Below, in pieces: positions 13,573-15,844 of a stretch of 15,844 nucleotides of DNA; positions within the stretch are counted from its first letter, which is position 1, and every line of letters starts with the position of its first letter. Under the pieces are notes generated by a model. That model was not told where the DNA came from, did no database searches, and saw nothing but the letters and a program-made list of their open reading frames with translations. A program made the translations under genes and the position numbers. Source of the DNA: Chloroflexota bacterium (GTDB lineage Bacteria; Chloroflexota; Limnocylindria; Limnocylindrales; CSP1-4); contig JADGQH010000045.1 of NCBI GenBank assembly GCA_017881985.1, forward strand, positions 1 to 15,844, given 5' to 3'.

Positions 13573-13989
13573 GTGAACACGAAGATCCCCAGCCCGCCTG
13601 CAAACGGCCTCACGCCCGAAATCATGGCCGGTTTCCAGGCAATCGCCGAGCCGACCCGCGCTCGGATCGTCGCTCTCCTCGGCCACGGGGAACATTGCGT
13701 CTGCGACGTCGGAGAAACGCTCGCGCTGAGCCCCGCTCTCGTTTCTCACCACCTGCGTGCGCTTCGAGATAGTGGCCTGTTGCGGGAACGACGAAGCGGC
13801 CGATGGGTCTACTACTCCCTCGACCTCGAGGCCCTCGAGCGGTTGCGCGCCGCGGTTAACGGCCTCCTCACACCGACCGACGAGACGGCCGCCTCTTGCC
13901 TGTGCTCGGATTGCGGCCCGGAGCGAGCCTCCCGCCCGGCTGCCTCGAGTCTGGCCGCCTTCGCAGCATTCCCAGAAGTCCGCTCGTGA
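13573..13989 (+). CDS. arsR: Arsenical resistance operon repressor ArsR
   Basis: A 138-residue ArsR/SmtB winged-helix repressor that leaves DNA when As(III) or Sb(III) binds. The helix-turn-helix is at 47-66 (LALSPALVSHHLRALRDSGL) and the wing is SGRWVYYSLD. It carries HCVCDV (C42, C44), the classical CVCD arsenic site, and also a C-terminal CLCSDC (C109, C111, C114), so there may be two thiol clusters. The GTG at 13573 lies 6 nt after a TAGAAT -10 box; the next in-frame ATG (13624) would cut into the first helix. Its stop overlaps the start of the next gene (GTGA), indicating translational coupling. It is divergent from arsM. Confidence 0.93.
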   Translation: MNTKIPSPPANGLTPEIMAGFQAIAEPTRARIVALLGHGEHCVCDVGETLALSPALVSHHLRALRDSGLLRERRSGRWVYYSLDLEALERLRAAVNGLLTPTDETAASCLCSDCGPERASRPAASSLAAFAAFPEVRS

Positions 13990-14321
13990 GCTGCGACGTC
14001 CTGATCGTCGGGCTCCCGCCGGCCGCCGGCTGCCCGAGCGACGAGACCTGGCGAGCCGCCGCGGAGCTGGTGCATTCGCGGTTGACCCTGCGGTTCGGGT
14101 CCGAAGTGCGCTTCGAATACGTCGATCTCTTCAGCCCCGAGATGGCGCCGCACGCCGGCATTGAGGCCCTTGTCGCCGATGGGGCAGCCCTGCCGATCGT
14201 CGCCATCGATGGAGTCGCCCGTTTCATCGGCGGCAAGCTCCAGCTTTCCGCCATCGAACGCGAAGTCGCCGAGCGCCTCGCGACTGCGCCCGTCAGTCCT
14301 CCAAAGGAACGTGCCTCGTGA
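13986..14321 (+). CDS. Small thioredoxin-like protein of the ars operon
   Basis: A 111-residue protein, not recognised as a named Ars component. The pattern beta strand CDVLIVGLPP, helix DETWRAAAELVHSRL, beta strand VRFEYVDLFSPEM, then LPIVAIDGVARFIGGKLQLS and a last helix resembles a thioredoxin-like fold, with the cis-Pro-like LP before IVAIDG; the layout recalls the YuzD/DUF1462 type. Two cysteines, C3 and C16, are present but no CxxC. The GTG start overlaps the arsR stop, and its own stop overlaps the arsD start (both GTGA), so it belongs to the arsenic operon. A role in thiol reduction or As(III) handover is only inferred. Coupling at both ends is strong evidence that it is a real gene. 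Confidence 0.75.
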   Translation: MSCDVLIVGLPPAAGCPSDETWRAAAELVHSRLTLRFGSEVRFEYVDLFSPEMAPHAGIEALVADGAALPIVAIDGVARFIGGKLQLSAIEREVAERLATAPVSPPKERAS

Positions 14322-14662
14322 CCGATACTGCCACGCCCAAGGCCACCACCGCCGCGATCGACGTCGAGGTCTTCGACCCGCCGCTGTGCTGCCCCACCGG
14401 ACTCTGCGGGCCCGTTCTCGATACGACCCTGCTCGATCTCGGCGAAACGATCGTCGCGCTCCAGGCCGAGGGCCACGCCGTCACGCGGCACATGATGACG
14501 ACCGATCCGCAGGCATTCATGCGCAACCGCGAGGTCTACGAGGCCATCAAGGCCCGCCAACTCGAGGTCCTGCCGATCACCGTCGTCCGCGGTCGCATCG
14601 TCAAGACCGGCGCATACCCGACGCTCGACGAACTGCACGCGGCTCTGGCCGCTGCCGTCTGA
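14318..14662 (+). CDS. arsD: Arsenite metallochaperone ArsD
   Basis: A 114-residue protein, close to the usual ArsD length. It has the defining segment VFDPPLCCPTGLCGP, with C24, C25 and C30 spaced as the three essential cysteines of ArsD (CC-x4-C). A thioredoxin-like fold follows, with VLPITVVRGRIVKTGAYPT near the end. ArsD binds cytosolic As(III) and hands it to ArsA, raising the pump's affinity. The extra N-terminal dozen residues (TDTATPKATTAA) are not conserved. It starts with GTG overlapping the previous stop, and AAAGGA lies 9 nt upstream of it within the preceding gene. arsA begins 64 nt downstream, so the two partners are encoded in order. Confidence 0.93.
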   Translation: MTDTATPKATTAAIDVEVFDPPLCCPTGLCGPVLDTTLLDLGETIVALQAEGHAVTRHMMTTDPQAFMRNREVYEAIKARQLEVLPITVVRGRIVKTGAYPTLDELHAALAAAV

Positions 14663-14726
14663 GCCTCGCCGTCACCATTCCCGCGCCCGCCTGACGAGCA
14701 CGTCCCGCCGAAAGGATCCGCACACC

Positions 14727-15844
14727 GTGACCGAATTCCTCTTCTTCTCCGGCAAAGGCGGCGTCGGCAAGACCACGATGGCCTGCACCACCGCGGTCGC
14801 CGAAGCCGATGCAGGCCGGCGCGTCCTCATAGTGACGACCGACCCCGCCTCGAACCTCGCCGATGTCTTCGAGCAGCCCATCGGCTACGTGGTCACCCCA
14901 ATCGGCGGAGTGCCGAACCTGTGGGCAATGGAGATCGACTCCGACAAGGCGACCGCGGAATACACCGATCGCACGCTCGCCCCGATCCGCGAGATATTCC
15001 CGCCGGAAATAGTCCACGTCATGGAGGAGCAACTCGCCGGGCCATGCACGGCCGAAGTCGCGGCGTTCGATCGGTTTGCGGCCTTCCTCGACCCGACGGC
15101 TCCAGCCGAAGCCGCCGCGCCGGCTGGCTTTGATCTCATCATCTTCGACACCGCACCCACAGGCCACACCGTCCGGCTCCTGGAACTCCCGGAGGCCTGG
15201 ACCAGGAGCATCTCCGAGGCTGAGGCAGGCTCCGGTCAGACGTGTATCGGGCCGGCAGCGGCGATCGCCGACGCGAAGGCCAAATACGAGCGCGCCCTCG
15301 CCGCCCTTCGAGACCCGCGCCTGACCCGCTTCGTCTTCGTGCTTCAGCCCGAGGCGACGTCGATCTCTGAGACTCGCAGGGCTGGCGCGGAACTGGCCAA
15401 GCTCGGCATCGTCACAACCGAGCTCATCGTGAATGGCGTGATCCCGCGCGAAGAAGCCTCATCTCCGTTCTTCGCGTCGCGGATTGCAATGCAGCAACGC
15501 CACCTCGCCGAGATCGCGCGACAGCTACCGATGCCAACGCGGCAGGTGCCGCTTCTCGACGGAGAAGTGCGCGGCATCGCCAGGCTGAGGGCAGTCGTGC
15601 CGCTTCTAAGCGATCCAGGCGCCGTGCGACCCGTCTTCGGAACCACCGGAGCCGGCCACTCGATCCAGGTTGCCTCGACCGACACCGACGCTGCGCTCGC
15701 GACGCTCCTTCCGAGCGACCGGCCGCGCACGGTCTTCTTCGCCGGCAAGGGCGGCGTCGGCAAGACAGTCGTCTCGTGCGCGACCGCGGTCTGGCTCGCA
15801 GGCCTCGGCCATCGCACGCTGCTCGTCACAACCGATCCCGCGGC
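14727..15844 (+). CDS. arsA: Arsenical pump-driving ATPase ArsA (5' part)
   Basis: This gene runs off the right edge after about 372 residues. It is a two-lobed ArsA: the first P-loop SGKGGVGKTT is at 8-17, the switch DTAPTGHT at 141-148, and a second P-loop AGKGGVGKT at 339-347, so the A2 half begins inside the window. C107 (GPCTAEV) and C173 (QTCIGP) sit where the A1 metal-site cysteines are expected; the third should lie beyond the edge. ArsA hydrolyses ATP to drive As(III)/Sb(III) export through a membrane partner (ArsB or Acr3), which is not in the window. The GTG at 14727 has AAAGGA 10 nt upstream. It follows arsD, its chaperone partner. Confidence 0.94.
   Translation, partial: MTEFLFFSGKGGVGKTTMACTTAVAEADAGRRVLIVTTDPASNLADVFEQPIGYVVTPIGGVPNLWAMEIDSDKATAEYTDRTLAPIREIFPPEIVHVMEEQLAGPCTAEVAAFDRFAAFLDPTAPAEAAAPAGFDLIIFDTAPTGHTVRLLELPEAWTRSISEAEAGSGQTCIGPAAAIADAKAKYERALAALRDPRLTRFVFVLQPEATSISETRRAGAELAKLGIVTTELIVNGVIPREEASSPFFASRIAMQQRHLAEIARQLPMPTRQVPLLDGEVRGIARLRAVVPLLSDPGAVRPVFGTTGAGHSIQVASTDTDAALATLLPSDRPRTVFFAGKGGVGKTVVSCATAVWLAGLGHRTLLVTTDPA

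Noticed and set aside
1..15844. CRISPR array
   Set aside because: No set of short regularly spaced direct repeats; the repeat copies are thousands of bases apart.

Overview
The window looks like an accessory region of a high-GC actinobacterium; no gene here fixes the genus. Evidence: GC-rich codon use, many GTG starts plus one TTG, several regulators whose -10 box sits 6-7 nt before the start codon (leaderless transcripts), and actinobacterial-type ArsR, DUF4260 and PEBP proteins. It is a string of small self-contained modules, each pairing a transcription factor with one or a few oxidoreductases or hydrolases. Seven regulators (four TetR, two MarR, one ArsR) lie in 15.8 kb.

Layout. (A) 1-800: a PEBP (YbhB/YbcL) gene running off the left edge, divergent from a MarR gene, with twin operators between. 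(B) 1098-3448: TetR followed by two short-chain dehydrogenases (SDRs); the second has lost most of its catalytic tetrad. (C) 3743-8542: DUF4260 membrane protein plus TetR (minus strand); SDR divergent from TetR; epoxide hydrolase divergent from a TetR that seems to start at ATC. (D) 9135-10604: NAD-dependent epimerase-like protein divergent from MarR. (E) 10605-12509: a scrapyard with an operon fragment cut at both ends (truncated split-barrel reductase, frameshifted SDR, start of an unknown gene) and a remnant resembling the C-terminal part of a serine recombinase. (F) 12650-15844: arsenic resistance, with arsM divergent from arsR - thioredoxin-like gene - arsD - arsA; arsA runs off the right edge.

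A dispersed non-coding repeat (29-bp core GGGACRTTCAGGTCGG... followed by a shared flank) occurs between modules A/B, B/C and C/D, and its first 15 bp recur in a snap-back inverted pair between E and F. The modules therefore look like cassettes separated by related elements, which is the most interesting structural feature of the window.

How the genes work together: in most pairs the regulator probably represses itself and its partner through the palindromes found between them. Inferred substrates are hydrophobic or electrophilic compounds for the SDR, epoxide hydrolase and epimerase modules. For the last module, ArsR senses As(III), ArsD passes it to the ArsA ATPase, and ArsM methylates it. 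The membrane pump that ArsA would serve is not in the window.
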